Of a DNA stretch of 64,000 nt, positions 1 to 17,165 are shown one piece after another. The stretch is from Rotaria sordida (lineage: Eukaryota; Rotifera; Eurotatoria; Philodinida; Philodinidae), in the NCBI GenBank assembly GCA_905250125.1, contig CAJNOL010000723.1, forward strand, positions 44,206 to 108,205, written 5' to 3'. The notes below the pieces were generated by a model. That model did not search any database. It was not told where the DNA came from and was given only the letters and a program-made list of their open reading frames with translations. How positions within the stretch are numbered: the first letter of the stretch is position 1; the number at the start of each line of letters is the position of its first letter. Position numbers and translations under genes: made by a program.

Positions 1-1329
1 AATTCTAAATTTTATGTTAGTTTGGTTTTAACATTAAATGAGTCTTAATTGACTATGCACAATCAAACAATTAATATAAACCGAAGTCCTAGTCACATCT
101 AACGCATTGAATATTGCAATACCACAATTCTGTAACTGTATGAAATTCAACTATTTTTCAAAATTCATCTTATTTTCAATTGTATGTCGATCATGTTTCA
201 GTTACTTGTCTTATTGATTGCGCTTTCATCCCATAAATATATGAGAAAATAACTAAATATAATGCAGATTATTGAAAACAAGATATTTATTACTACGTCT
301 TTAAAATTGTATTCCCTGAGAATCTTGATCAATTTTTAACAAGTTGAATTTCGTATAGCCACTGTAATAATAGTGTTGAAATATTCAAAGTATTAAATGT
401 ATTTAGAACTTCTTTTTATGTTGATTATGTCGATGTATAAAGTCAATTAAAGTATATTCAATATTGAAGTTCTCAGTGCTGAGAACTAAACTAACATAAA
501 AATTAAAATTTATGCAATAACAATCATTTTTCTGAAGTTGATTGAAAATGGAGACTCACATTTGAAGATCTTCTCTTGTTAGTTCTTTAAGCAATAACTA
601 TGAATTCAATCTTCGTAGAAATATTGTCCTATAGATGAGGTATACATCGAACCCAAATCGATTGAGTTTGGTTTTGAATGCAGTCATTTGCAATTAAAGA
701 ATCAAATGGAGGTCAAATCAGAGTTCAGGTTCAGTGATTGTCCATTTCTGACTTGAAACGTTTGAAAAAAGTACTGAAACTGAGCTTCAAATTGAAAAAT
801 ATGGAACTCAATAAGCTGTTCTGTTCAAAAGTGATAATAATAACAAAATCAATTTACATTATTCTTCTATTGATAAAACTTCATCAATTGGTGTTCCGAT
901 CTCTGATTGATGAGAGATCAACTATTTATCGTTTCCCATCAGAACTGTAATACATTACAATCAATATCTTTTTCTCAGCAAGAAACATATTGACAGAAGA
1001 TATAAACTCACCAATGAAAAAAAAGATTTTACTTGAATATTCTAAGACAACATTCACAAATACAAATATGAATGAAAAGAATCTAATAATAATAAATTCA
1101 CGAAGAAAAAAATCCTTGTAGAATACTGAATGATGCACTTATAATCATTCAATTCTTGGCATCAACTTGAAACTTATGTAAATATTAGAGTCGAGAATAA
1201 TAACAATGATGATTCATTTGAAAGAATAAGAAAAATCTATGTGCTCATAGTCAACTTCATTTTTATTTAATAATTGATTGTTAATTTAAACAAAAAAAAA
1301 AAAAAAAACTTTTATATTTTATAAAATAG
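1..1329. other. No gene recognised; intron or intergenic
   Basis: AT-rich sequence with no exon I can support. It ends in a pyrimidine/A-rich stretch and an AG acceptor at 1328-1329 that leads into the exon at 1330, so at least the right part should be an intron of that gene. Short open frames around 738-950 and 926-1138 have no recognisable protein character and look like chance. Confidence 0.5.
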
Positions 1330-1697
1330 GACTAATCTAACTTCTGAAGTTAATGTTGCTGATCTTACATGGGAACAAAAAGAGCAAGTACTTCGAGAGT
1401 TATTTATTCGAATGAATACAAGAAGATCAAGTATGACAGATTCAACTACTAATGCGTAAGAATAAATTTAAATTTCATGTAAATGCATTTCTTATATAAA
1501 ACTATGTATTTTTCTATAGGGCACATCTAGCTAATGATGGTCATCCAGTTGACACTAACAATGATAATGCTATCAATTTATTTCTAACTCAAACAACTAA
1601 TGCAACACAAAATGAAAATTTATCTGATTCAAGAAGTAATGGAAGCACATCTGGCATACCCAAATTACCTCAAATTTCATCACCAGCTACTACATAA
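1330..1697 (+). CDS. C-terminal two exons of a coiled-coil ciliary-type protein (BBOF1-like, tentative)
   Basis: Two exons, 1330-1455 and 1520-1697, joined over a 64-bp GT-AG intron, keep one frame to a TAA at 1695-1697. The start of the gene lies upstream and was not found, so this is partial. The first exon encodes the segment LTWEQKEQVLRELFIRMN, which I recall as close to the end of basal body-orienting factor 1 (CCDC176), a protein of motile-cilium basal bodies. The rest is a polar Ser/Thr/Asn-rich tail of about 60 residues ending in PATT, with no domain. The name rests on that one motif from memory and could be wrong. That the two exons are coding is more certain, because of the frame continuity and splice signals. 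Confidence 0.45.
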
Positions 1698-2504
1698 ATC
1701 GAGCTTATTTTGTTATTTTAAATATATTTTGTATATGACTTTTTCCTAACAAAAGAAAAATAATCTCATATCGTATAAAATAATTATTGCTAAAAACAAG
1801 AATATTTTCAAATATTAATTGTCAAAAGAGACTTACTTGTAATATATCTCTATAACAAAATATTTCAACTAAGTACCTGAACTTTATTCATAAAGAGAAG
1901 AACAATATACAAATAAAAATGAAACAAAAGAAAAACATAGAAGAGATAGTGCACAGTGACTTTAAAAGCCCCTTTTTCCCATAACAAAAAAAAAATGAAA
2001 TTGATAATAATAATCATACATAACCAAACACGTCACAGTGTGTTCTCTTCAGTTCTTGATACAAAAAAAAGCCATAAATATTTTCTTTACCATTCTATAA
2101 TTTAGAAAGCTGAGACCGACTTTAACAACTTTCCGAAGTATTTAATCTCAAAAAAAAATTCCGTTTCAGTTATGTTGAAACATCATCTTCTCACCTTTTC
2201 TCTAGCTTTCTATCTTTTAAAATAGTGTAGAAATGTAAAATGTACAATCATCGAAGGTCTAGTCTTTCCAGTAGATATTACTATCGCAAAGACTATCACT
2301 AAGATTTAATGCACCAATACCAAAAAAACAAAAAAAAAGACTTTTTCTCAAATATTAACAAGGTGCTCGCCTCATCTCAAAAAAAAAACAGAACGAAATA
2401 TATGAAACAGAAAATCCCCAAAAAAAAAAGAAAACAACAATCAATATTTATGTTCAGTTTGTTTATTTGTTTTTTTTTTCATTCGAATTTCAAATCGAAA
2501 TGAA
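1698..2504. other. Convergent intergenic region
   Basis: Lies between the ends of two convergent genes. It is A-rich with many A and T homopolymers and serves as 3' untranslated sequence for both. The open frame at 2309-2503 is Lys/Asn-rich translation of A-runs and is not considered a gene. Confidence 0.6.
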
Positions 2505-6324
<3,820 letters not shown>

Positions 6325-7703
6325 TTTTCTTTTATTCTTAAATACAAAAAATAAAGTTATTAATTGAAATATATATGTATATCGATTTTTTATATTATAG
6401 ATTCATTCATAGAATGTGATAGAACTATAAAAAGTTATGCGACATTTGAGTCAGAAGTATTCATTTACTTTTCTTTTTTCTATCTTTCAAAGACCACCTG
6501 TTACCAACTTAAGTCCTTGTGATTGGAATTATTTCAAAAATGAAACAGATACAAAGTATAAACTGACGTCATTTTAGAAAATGACCTTGAAAATATCTAA
6601 AGAATGGTATCATATGTATATATTGTTAAATGCATAGTCGATATATATATATAACGAGGAAAAAGTTTGCCCTCCGTACATTGCAGCTGTATTATATATA
6701 TATATGTATATATAACTTTCTTTTTCTTTCAGTCCAATAAGAACACTTCTCTAGCACTGTAATGAATATTTATTTAATACATATAGTAAATCGCTGTGCG
6801 TAGGCCTTTATTAACCATGATTCATGATATTGCAGCATCCATTTTCGTCTTAATAGAAAGATGTCATGAATAAGACCTGTCACAAGATAGTTTATTTTTA
6901 TAAACGAAAATTTACGTCATATAATTTAGAAAAAAGACAAACATATTTTATTAATTACTCATATTAGACACACCCTATTGAAATGATATTGTTTCTTCTA
7001 TTCAGAAATAGATGTATTGACATAAGATTTTTTTCAATTTCCTTTTTTTGTAATTTTTTGCAGCTGTTACCATCACTACAAATTAGTCACAATGCTAATA
7101 AAGCAAGAACGTAATAAGCTTATATATTTGATCTCAAAACTTACCTTTTAACAAATAATAGGATAGGTCATAAAGTCGGTGAGATATATATATATATCTT
7201 AATGTGGGCGTATTCTTATCGGATAATATGAAACTTATTGAAGCAGAACACTATCCGTTCAATGGGAGTAAATCGTATAACATGAATAAGTATTGCGTGG
7301 AAATAAAGATAAGCATCTTTCATTTGTTCTTGTCAACGCTGATTATAGATGTGATAAGAAATTTATATATATTTATAGATCATAACACAACAATGAGTTT
7401 GTAGATTTTGGAATTGCCACAAATATAGTCGAAAGAAAAAAACAAAATAAACAAAATGGATTGAGTAAAATTGAATAACTTTTCAATAGGAAATGAAGAA
7501 TTAATCGGTCTCATACACTCTTCACATTCTCCTGAGGAATAGGAATAATTAATAAATAGAAAGAAAAAAAAAAAAGATAAACTGTTTATGTAATACGCAC
7601 AAACAACACACACACCAATAAAAACAAAAAGAATAAATAAACTAAAATTTCTTTCTATTATTTTTTTGTTGTTGGAAAAAAAGAGAACAAAAAAAAACGA
7701 ATT
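6325..7703. other. Intergenic between TDO2 start and ArfGAP1 end
   Basis: About 1.4 kb of AT-rich DNA with several (TA)n tracts (near 6640, 6700 and 7185). It must contain the TDO promoter next to 6325. A possible acceptor AAG lies about 15 bases before the TDO start codon. No conserved coding block was seen; the open frames at 7204-7404 and 7380-7613 are judged chance. Confidence 0.55.
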
Positions 7704-10700
7704 TTATTTTGAAGTATCAATCGATTCCCATGCAGCATCATCATCATTCGCCCATTTCTCATCATCAAAATTAATTAAATTAGGTGCTGGTGTTGCTTTA
7801 GATTTTGATGAAGCAGATACACTTGTATTTCCTGTCTTTTTCGAAGATGTTGGTCGATTTGAACTAGTCGATGATTTTGAACGTGGTTCATCATTTAACC
7901 ATGATTCAAAACTAAGATCACGTTCTGGTTTTGAAACATCATTATTTGATTGTGACTGTTGTTGTTGTTGTTGTTGTTGATGTTGACGATTTGGTAAACT
8001 ATTAAAAGTATTTTGATAACCAGAATTATCATTATATGTTGACGAAGATGATGGATTTTGATATGAAGAAGACCACTCATTCTAGAAAATAAAATATTTT
8101 TTTCTCTTTATACCTTTGATAATTTATAGGTAGGTTTTTAGTTTTACGCACTATTTAAATTCATATGTTAGTTAACGAGGAAAGATCTTCGAATGTGACT
8201 CATCAATCGAACTGCACTTTTGCTCATAGATAGATCTCGTAAACCTTAAAATTTTCTGACAAATTTCAGTTTAAGGAAATGTGTTGTTGCTGAAACATCG
8301 AATATTGAAAACACTGAACTTTCTTAGCTTTCCGTGTGATACATAATTGTTTTTCAATATTGAATATCTCAAGAAGAACACATCTATTTAGACTATTCTA
8401 AGATCACTACTTGTAAATATGACAGTGCAATGAAGACGAACTTTAATAGTCTTGATTTTCAGAAACAATTTTTAAAATTTCACTCGACTTAAATATTTCA
8501 AAACATTTTTAATAATCTTTGTCTTAAATCATTTTTGTGATTCATTGAAAAATTACGAATTTGAATTGTTTTAGAATTTTTTTTTTTGTATCTCATAAGA
8601 ATTTAGTCGAATGATATTGATTGAAAAAGAATATTTGACTTACAACATCTGAATAATTCTGATTATTATGTAATCGTTGATCTTCTCTATGATCTGAATG
8701 ATAATCTTTTCCTGACCATAATGATTGCATATCCGACCATGTTTTTGTACCAATTTTACCCATTGATGATGCAATATTAGTTACACCTGATTGAACATTT
8801 GTTAATAATGAACCATCTTTAGCTTGTTCAGTTACTTTTGATGTTAATTCTGTTGCTTTGTCAGCAGCTGTTTTTGAAAATTTAAAAACAGAATCTTTAG
8901 CAACACCAGCCCATTTAGCTGCATTAACACTCATATTTGAAATTGATGATGAAAGTAAATCAGGATTTGATGCTGGACGTTGTGATGATTCATCATAAGT
9001 TGTATTTCCAAAACCCCAATATTTTGGATTACCACTACCAAGACCAGATTGATGTTGTTGGTCATTTGAACCACTATTTTGATAACCACCGCTACTACTA
9101 TAATCTTCATTTCGCTGTTCGGATGATTTAAATTGTCCCCAATCCGATGAAGTTTGCTAATAGATTTAAAAAATGAAAAACAAGTTTAAGTTTTTTCTTT
9201 TTTTTTCGTCAAATTCATTTACTTTCGATGGTTTTTCAGTATAATTTATTGATGAAGATGATGTATAAGGTGAACTATAATTTTGTGCTGATGAAGAATT
9301 TATTGACCATGTTTTACCTTGGGCTTCTGTTGATATTTTATCTCGATAAAGTGCAGCCGCTCGTGTATTATATCGTTGTTGTAAACTCATTGTATTAGCA
9401 TTATAATCTGATTGAGTAGCAAAAAATTCTTTTGCTTTACGATTTCCACCTGCTTTCATTTTTTCTAATTCAACATCTTTCCATTTATCCATTGTTATTG
9501 AACGTACAAATGATAAATGTACGCCTAATCCACGATGTTTACCGGAACATTCAAGACATATAAAAATACCTATATATATATATATATGAAATATAATATG
9601 ATAATTTATTAGGATAACAAAATGAATCGGCTTTTATTATAAACAAGAAGAGTTTACTAACATATGCTATTATGTCATACGTATGATCATCTCAATCGAT
9701 TAATATTCATCTATCATGGTATGTGAAAAATGCAGATTCATCTTTGTTGTTATACTTTCGTAGTATTTGTTACTGATTATTTTCCTTAAAATTAAACACT
9801 ATCAAATACAGAGTGTTGTGAAAGTTTCACGAGAGAATCTCTTGAACTGAAATTTCTCTGTTTGAGTTCATAATTTAGATAAAAATCTTCAAAGAGCTCT
9901 TTCTTCTTGAAATATAGTCATTTTACTAAATTTTCAGCATAGTATAGGATGCTACGACAAAAAAAACACGTAATAATTAGTTTCCATCTGAAATTTTCTC
10001 AAATAATGGGTACTTATTTTATTCTGAAAGTTTCAGCTTAAATGTAATCTTTCTCTGTGAAATCACATATTTATAAAAAATTTGCTTTCTTACAAAAGTT
10101 CCCACAAGAGTCTATTTTTTAAATATTTCGTGGCTCAAGGAAAATTCATTCGTTTGAACTATGAACCTTTCCCAGGATATAATAAATATCATGAGATCTG
10201 CTATTGAGGAAATTTTCAAACGAAAACTCTCTATTATAGTTTTTTTTTTCGCAATATTCTGTACTATGTCGAAAGTTCAGTACAATTGGCCATAACTAGA
10301 AGAGTAAGGCCTAAGGATATGATCAAGGGATGTGCGGAACCGGAATTCGAGCTCATAGTAAAATATCTTATAGTTTTAAGTAAATCATACAAGGCAGATG
10401 ACCTAAAAGGTGCTAGTCGTCGACTAAATAAATAAAAAAAACAAATATTGAAGAATTATTTTAGATGTAATACGAATAACTTCTAGAATAGTTTTTTCAG
10501 AAATGTTCAAAAACAAAAGATTTAAACTGTATTCATGAATTTTAGACTAATGATTATCAATAGAGAAATTATACACAACAAAAACTTCCGAATTCCTTAT
10601 TATTCTTAGACTAACAACGGAGGCTAATAGATCGAATAACGAGACTACACGTACCATGAAAAAATCTCACCTGACTCAGTAAATTGATATCATCAACGTA

Positions 10701-10858
10701 ACATGATTATTTGAATTAAAACGCAAAAAAACAAAATCGCTCTTACCATATGAAACCGAAACCCATTGAGGATTTAATGCTCCACATTCAAAACAAACAT
10801 TATTATCATCTTTTAATTTGAGATCTTTCAGAACCGATCGAGTACGTGGACTAGCCAT
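7704..10858 (-). CDS. ARFGAP1: ArfGAP1-type ADP-ribosylation factor GTPase-activating protein
   Basis: Stimulates GTP hydrolysis on Arf1 at Golgi membranes and so controls COPI coat release. Four exons on the minus strand: 10858-10747, 9569-9223, 9156-8644, 8081-7704; 1350 nt, 449 aa. The N-terminal ArfGAP domain shows the zinc finger CFEC...CLEC with 16 residues between the pairs, followed by SGKHRGLGVHLSFVRS containing the catalytic arginine finger, then TMDKWKDVELEKMKAGGN. After the GAP domain come Ser-rich segments that probably act as curvature-sensing ALPS-type amphipathic regions (around NPDLLSSSISN), a run of eight Gln, and a short acidic/Trp C-terminus (DDEKWANDDDAAWESI). Intron 1 (9570-10746) is 1.18 kb and intron 3 is 562 bp; the other is 66 bp. 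An AG lies 22 bases upstream of the ATG. Confidence 0.95.
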
Positions 10859-11001
10859 TTGTTATTATCAAATAAAAATCTACAATAATCGTAATTATTT
10901 AATCATTTTTTCTCTGAATTCTTTCAGAGAATACAAAGACAAACATAAACAATAATTGAAATAAACCAAACAAATAAATATACATAATAAAAAAACTATA
11001 A

Positions 11002-14000
11002 TTATTCATTATTTTGTTCTTTTACATCGGATAAAGATTCAATTTGATTAGTCGATTTTTTACTGTTACTTTTTGATTTATCTTTTGATCGTCGACGATG
11101 ATGACTATTATGTCGTTCATCATCATCATCATCATCATTACTATCATGTCGAGAACGTTTAGAAGATTTTTTATGATGATTATAATGTGATGATGATGAT
11201 GATGTTATTTGATCAGATTCAGATGTTTGTTCATTTAATATTTGAGATGATTCAATTGATGTTGATGAAATAGATGAATTGATTTTTGATGGTGAAGATA
11301 CAGTTTTTGTTGGTGTACGATGTGATGAACGATAATTACGAGATGATTCATCATCAACATAATGATGACGAGTATTATCTTCTCTATGTTGTCGTCTTAA
11401 ATAAAAATAAAACATCAAAATAATTTTGATAAAAGAAAACAAAAAAATTTTACTTTCGTGAATGATAGTCATATTTATCATCTCGATCTCTTGATTTTCT
11501 ATCATTTTTTGGTCGTTCATATTCATGTTCATTTGGTCGATGTCGTGAATGATAAGATGATGATGATGAACGATGCCGAGAAGATGAATGATAATCACGA
11601 TCATCTCTTTAAATAAAACAAAAACAAAAAACATGTTTTTTATTAATTTATATTTCAAAATAAACGTCTTATACCTATATCTTTCTTTATATCGCTCATC
11701 TTTTGATGATTTATCATTATCACCAACATTAGTTCGATTTTCTTCTGATGTTGAACTATGTGATGAACGATTTTCAGGTGTTGGACTTCGACTAGGTGGT
11801 GCTACTCGTCCATTATTACTAGTTGTTGATATAGTAATTTGTGGTGAAAATGGTCCAGATGGAAAATTATGTACAGGTGGCATACCAGCTCTATAGAATA
11901 GAATAAATCAACCAAATTAATTAAATAAAATACTAACTTATCCCATGGTTGTGGAGCAGTATGACGTATAAAATATGGATGTGGAAGTCTAAATTAATAT
12001 TTGTTAGAGATGCATTATGAAGAAGAGAAAAAAGAAAGAATAAAAGCAAAGTGTACCTATCACCATGCATTCCTGTAGCTGGTCCACGAGGCAAGAATTG
12101 TGGACCACCGGGTACATGCAAATGTCCAAATTGAGCTCGAAATTGAATGCCAGGTGGTAAGGGTATCATAGGTAATCGTGGCATATTCAAGGTTGGTATA
12201 TGATGAGTATTACCTGATGGTGGAGGACCATTGGAAGCTGATGGTGTTGGCATGAGATCACCTACTGTTTGTCCACCGGGTGGTTGACCACCAAGACTAA
12301 AAGCGAGAAAGAAAATTAATGGAAATTTGAATAAGAGAATATTCAAAAGTTACAATGGAAAACCATTTAAAAATGGTGGATGTTCAAAGTTATTTGATGT
12401 TTCAAACATTGATCGACGAGATGTATAATCAGTTGCACCTTGAAATAAAAAACTTATCGGTTAATATATGATAGTTATTTATATTACCGATAACATCTAT
12501 TTTCCCATCAGGTTTTCGTGTATTTAGAGGACGTGATATCATTGGCATATTCATCGGTTTGTTTATCATCATTACTGGATGAGAATTTATTGGATGAGCA
12601 ATTGGAGGATGACCTGAAAGCATTGGTGGAATCTAGAAAAAGAAAATTTTGAATAAAAAAAAAAAAAAAGGATAATTAATAATTAATAAATTTTACGTGA
12701 GTAGGATTAAGACGCGCTAAATTATTTTCATTACGTAAACGTCGTTGTCGATCACAATATTGTACCCATGTTTCTTCAGTAAAACCATAATTAAAATATT
12801 CAGTAATATCTGCTCCTAAAATTATTATTCAAGTAGAAAATTATTTATTCAAATCTAGATATTTGAAAAATGAACTCTTATTTTTTTGTTTTGAATGAAA
12901 TGTACACAGGATGATATTTGTCTTACTTAAACTTAAACTATGATATGATAAGATGAGAAAATCATGTGACAAAGAGACATATTAAATGACGTAGTATAAA
13001 TAAAAAGAACAACCAAGAGGAACAGATGGTACGGAAGCTTCTGGACAAAACATTTCTTCATTTACCTATTAATTACTATCCTAATTATTAGTTCAACTAG
13101 TTTTATCTAGACCGATGAGTTTCACAGAAAAATTTTGAACATATATGCGGAAAGAGCACAAAAGATTGAAATATTTCTACTGACTTCCCATAATTAGTCG
13201 ATAAATGAAAAAATATTTTGTTCTGAAATTTTTGCATTATCTGTTAGATTTCATATAAATGATAAAACATTTTTCGAGATTTTTTAAATATTTCAAAGAA
13301 CAATTGTTTTTATCAAAATAATATATCAAACCTGGTTTTTTCCATGGTTTTTCTTCATCTTTATATGCATTCACTATATCATGTTCATATGTTGGTTGTC
13401 CATTAATAACACCTTGTGCATCGACATCTACACCTCGTGTTATTGACGATTTTGGTGGCATAGCAGCCGGACCTCCTAGAAAATCATTAATAATATTAAA
13501 CTAATCAATAATAGATATAAAAAGATAAATTTTTATCTACCTGATAACATTCCTCGAGGTTTTTGTCGATTTGTTTGAAAAGTTGATACTTCTGGTTCAT
13601 AATCACCAATAGTCACTTGAATTCCATCATCATCATCATCATCATCATCTGAATCATCATCATCTAATTGGCTACCAATTAATGATGTTGTTGTTAATTT
13701 TAGTGTTGCTTTTTCCTAAAAACAAATATATAACTAAAATACGATGTTTAACTATCTAAAGTTTAAGTGCAAAATATTTTTATATAAATTTTAACTTGAA
13801 TTAATTCTACATTTCTCATTGTAACTATAACATAAATTCTCACATACTCTTGCATTGATTTCTTGTGTTGTTATTTCATCAATGGATGGTGCGGTTGTAT
13901 TATCTCTATGAAGAAGAAAAAAAATTTAATCAATATAAATAAAATTATTATTTTTAAACTTACACATTTTCATTACTTTTTGATTTATTATCTATAATTA

Positions 14001-14173
14001 ATAAACAAAGTAAAATATAATTATTTAAATATAAATTTATATTCATTTTTCATACGTCCATATAGCCAAGTTTCTTCATCTTCATTCTTAGCCACAGATT
14101 CTTTAGTTATACTATCTGTTTCTGTTATTAAATTATTTAAAGATGCAATTTCATCAATCATTGTTTTTGACAT
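11002..14173 (-). CDS. FIP1L1: Pre-mRNA 3'-end processing factor FIP1
   Basis: Subunit of the cleavage and polyadenylation specificity factor that recruits poly(A) polymerase. Thirteen exons: 14173-14056, 13991-13964, 13905-13848, 13715-13541, 13475-13332, 12815-12697, 12632-12488, 12438-12354, 12296-12057, 11988-11938, 11890-11675, 11606-11454, 11395-11002; 1926 nt, 641 aa. Order of parts: acidic N-terminus with a run of Asp; a VTIGDY segment; the Fip1 motif [20 protein letters not shown] followed by [18 protein letters not shown]; a Pro/Met/Gly-rich middle; and a C-terminal half of Arg/Asp/Ser/His repeats (RE/RD/RS-like), as in vertebrate FIP1L1. All but one intron are under about 520 bp, and most are 50-80 bp. 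A splice acceptor (TTTTTTTAG) sits 4 bases before the ATG, suggesting a 5'-UTR intron or a trans-splice site. Confidence 0.95.
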
Positions 14174-17165
14174 AGTTCTAAAAAAATAATAAGAAAAACC
14201 GTGTTTTTTGCAAGTATATGTTGACGTGAGACATAAATATATAACCAATTGTCAATAAGTTAAATATTCAGAATATTAAATATGACCTCTATCGATTTTT
14301 TATTCTATTTGTTCATCAAATAATCCAATACACTTTATCATGATTGATTCTACATTCCAATATCCATGAATTATTTAATTTTAATAGACATGTGTAAAAA
14401 TGATGTGTTGCATCTTCTAACGACAGAAGTAGTGTAAATTGTATTTTAGTTTAAAACATTGAGTTTATAATTGGAATAAATATATTTATTGCATCGAATA
14501 TTGTTGGTGGCCAATAAACTATTTTTATGGGTCATTCTATTTCAATTAGCAAAAAAAAACGAACTGATGAAAATACTCATCCATGAAACTAATGAAATCT
14601 TTCTATGGCTATCATTTCCATTGTAGGGAAGCATTTATAAAACGCCATAAAACGGCATCTCCGTCATTCAGTCGTGCGGATCCTATTTTTTTTGCTACCA
14701 AACGACGACTTAATAGTACCAATTTTCTTCACTGTATATCATTTACAAGGCTTTTTGTCTCAGACTTGATTTTATCGATTGAACCTTGCATATTGGAAAT
14801 ACTAAAAATCCTTGTACCGTATTATTATAGTTCTTTTTTGAAAAAAAGATTCTGACTAGAACAGACTATCATTTTAGTTATACAATATTTATGTGTATTG
14901 AATGCTTATCTTTATTTTGTTACAAAATTATTATTACACTGCCAAGCACTGTATCGTAATCACTTGCGAGCTTTTTAACATTCTCAACACATAGAGAGTC
15001 GTACGATATTCGTTTAAACGTCATTACAAAGTTCCATGTTCCTATATAATCAATTTTTTTCTGAAATTTCGATATGAGGTTCTGTTCGTCCTCAATTCGC
15101 TCCACAAAATGATGATTTTGAAGTTAGAACTCTGTTTTATTTCGAAATAATGAAAACGAATGTCAGCAACAACGATGATTAGATCGAATGTTGCTGCCAA
15201 CATCCATATCTTTAATTGGAAAATATTATAATCTCATAAACGATGAGTCCAGTTTAGGTCTAGGAGTGAATATACATAATGAACTAATTTTGAAACTCGA
15301 TATAAATTACAACAACGTAATCAACTAACCATAAAAGTACTATAAACATTATGCCTTGTTTTTAAAACCAATTATTGATAATAATTCCATTTAGATTTTT
15401 CTTAAGAATAGTTAGAACATGGATGCAAAAATTATTTTTTGGATCTTATGTTAGAATTGATTGATTTTTCAATTTAGAAAGAAGCAATTCTTAACAAAAA
15501 CGACCTTATACTTTCTCGGCTTCGTATGATACTGAATTCTTAATTAAACAGTGTTAGGGAGAAAAAGATGGTTGACCTTTTCCTTTTATTTTTACTAAAT
15601 CAAAAATGTTCTCACACACACATAACAATTAAGCTACATAATGAACCAAAAAAGAAAAGGAAAAACGCGCTTTGATATATGATCACACGCATCGAAGGTT
15701 TTTACGAAAAGAAAGAAATGATGATATATGATCGAAGATATCACATCCAGGGAAAAAGAAAAACATACTGTGAAGGCAATGTCTGTAACAGGCAGGAAGA
15801 AAAAAATTCGCTGAAATAGGAATTCATCATGCATTTTCAAACAACAAAGTGTACTAATCTGTTTATATGTACAAATCTATTTACGGCAAGAGAGGAACAA
15901 GAAGAGGAAAACTTCGAGACATCGTTAAACCAAAATAAAGTACGACACAATGTATGAAATTATGTTGCAAGAGTGTGGATGTGGTAGGTGTAGATGTGAG
16001 TGTGCCTGGTTTATACTAACGCCCACATCCACATCCTAGTTTGTTTTTTTTGAAAAATATTGCTTCCTCCACTTAGGAGAACTGAAATACTGGAAACCTT
16101 GTCAAAAAACGTGTTTTTTCTCCCTAGGGCAAATTTTGTAACATTTACCAAAGACCACCAGATCATTATTTCAAGAAAATAAAAAACATATACACCCTGA
16201 TTTAGTCCTAGTTACCACACAAAAAATTTCAGCTCAATCAGTCGAAGCGTCTGAGAGAAAAAGGGGGAAACTTCAGTTTTTTTTTTCTAAAAAAGTTGAT
16301 TTTGAGAAGAACGCAAAATAATGTAAAACGACATTTTTTTTTATTCATAGTTATCAATTAGTGCAGTTGCAAAGTGACTAGAAGGATGTAGTACTGACCC
16401 ATACAATACATTTTGGTGATGAAATAACTACATTAGTATAGATCATTTACAACACGACAGAGCTGTAGAACGTGATTTTTAGTGTAGGAGACATCTAAAG
16501 TCGGATTTTTTCATCCATATGCCATTCGCTAGAAGACTCTTGAATATCTTCGTAGTTACAAAAAAGCCGAAATCGAAAAAAGTGAATTTTTGGAGTCGGA
16601 AAAGAAAGGTGCCCTTAAATCAATTCACATTGAGCCTTCAAACTTAAATATTTGTTTTGATATGGAAAATGCTTCGATTCTCAAAACAAATTACATCATT
16701 TGATTTCTTAGATCAAAATCGAAATTGATATTACTTTGTATATTCTTTGGTTCAGTCTTTATTATATTCTTTTCTTACTACATTCAAATGACATATGTGA
16801 TTGAATTCCAGAACGGCTCTTCATTCGATGATTCAATCTATTTCAAGTTATTTGATGGCAGATGAACATTGAATAGAAATACAATGAAAAAGTTGGAGAA
16901 GTGTTTACTTGATCGCGTAACCTAAGAATTCAATTGAACGGAGGTTGTGAAGGAAGAAGCAATGATTGTTTCTTTCTTCGAAAAATATAAAGTTATATGT
17001 TGTACAAATATCTCCAATAGATTGGTATGGAGCGCCCTCTTCACTTTTAAAGAGGCAACATATAATTTTTATTCAATGGTGAAAAATGTTTGTACAAGGC
17101 AGCAAGAAAAAAAAATCTCTATAACTTTTTGCAAGTTCATTTATTGAACATTTCCTTTGCGAAAA
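14174..17165. other. Divergent intergenic region, 3.0 kb
   Basis: Lies between the divergent FIP1 and tetraspanin genes. It holds a GT-rich hairpin (about 15970-16041) and, at about 16215-16400, a sequence resembling part of the dioxygenase intron (3160-3370). No conserved exon was recognised. Promoters of both flanking genes should lie at its ends. Confidence 0.5.
15970..16041. repeat. GT-rich hairpin
   Basis: A G/T strand (GTGGATGTGGTAGGTGTAGA...) is followed after a short loop by its approximate complement (CGCCCACATCCACATCC). It stands out sharply from the AT-rich surroundings. Similar GT-rich hairpins occur near 50742, 52968 and 54838. Confidence 0.5.

Noticed and set aside
17157-17165. 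Upstream TTG as a start for the tetraspanin
   Set aside because: Not an ATG; the ATG at 17166 gives the expected N-terminus.
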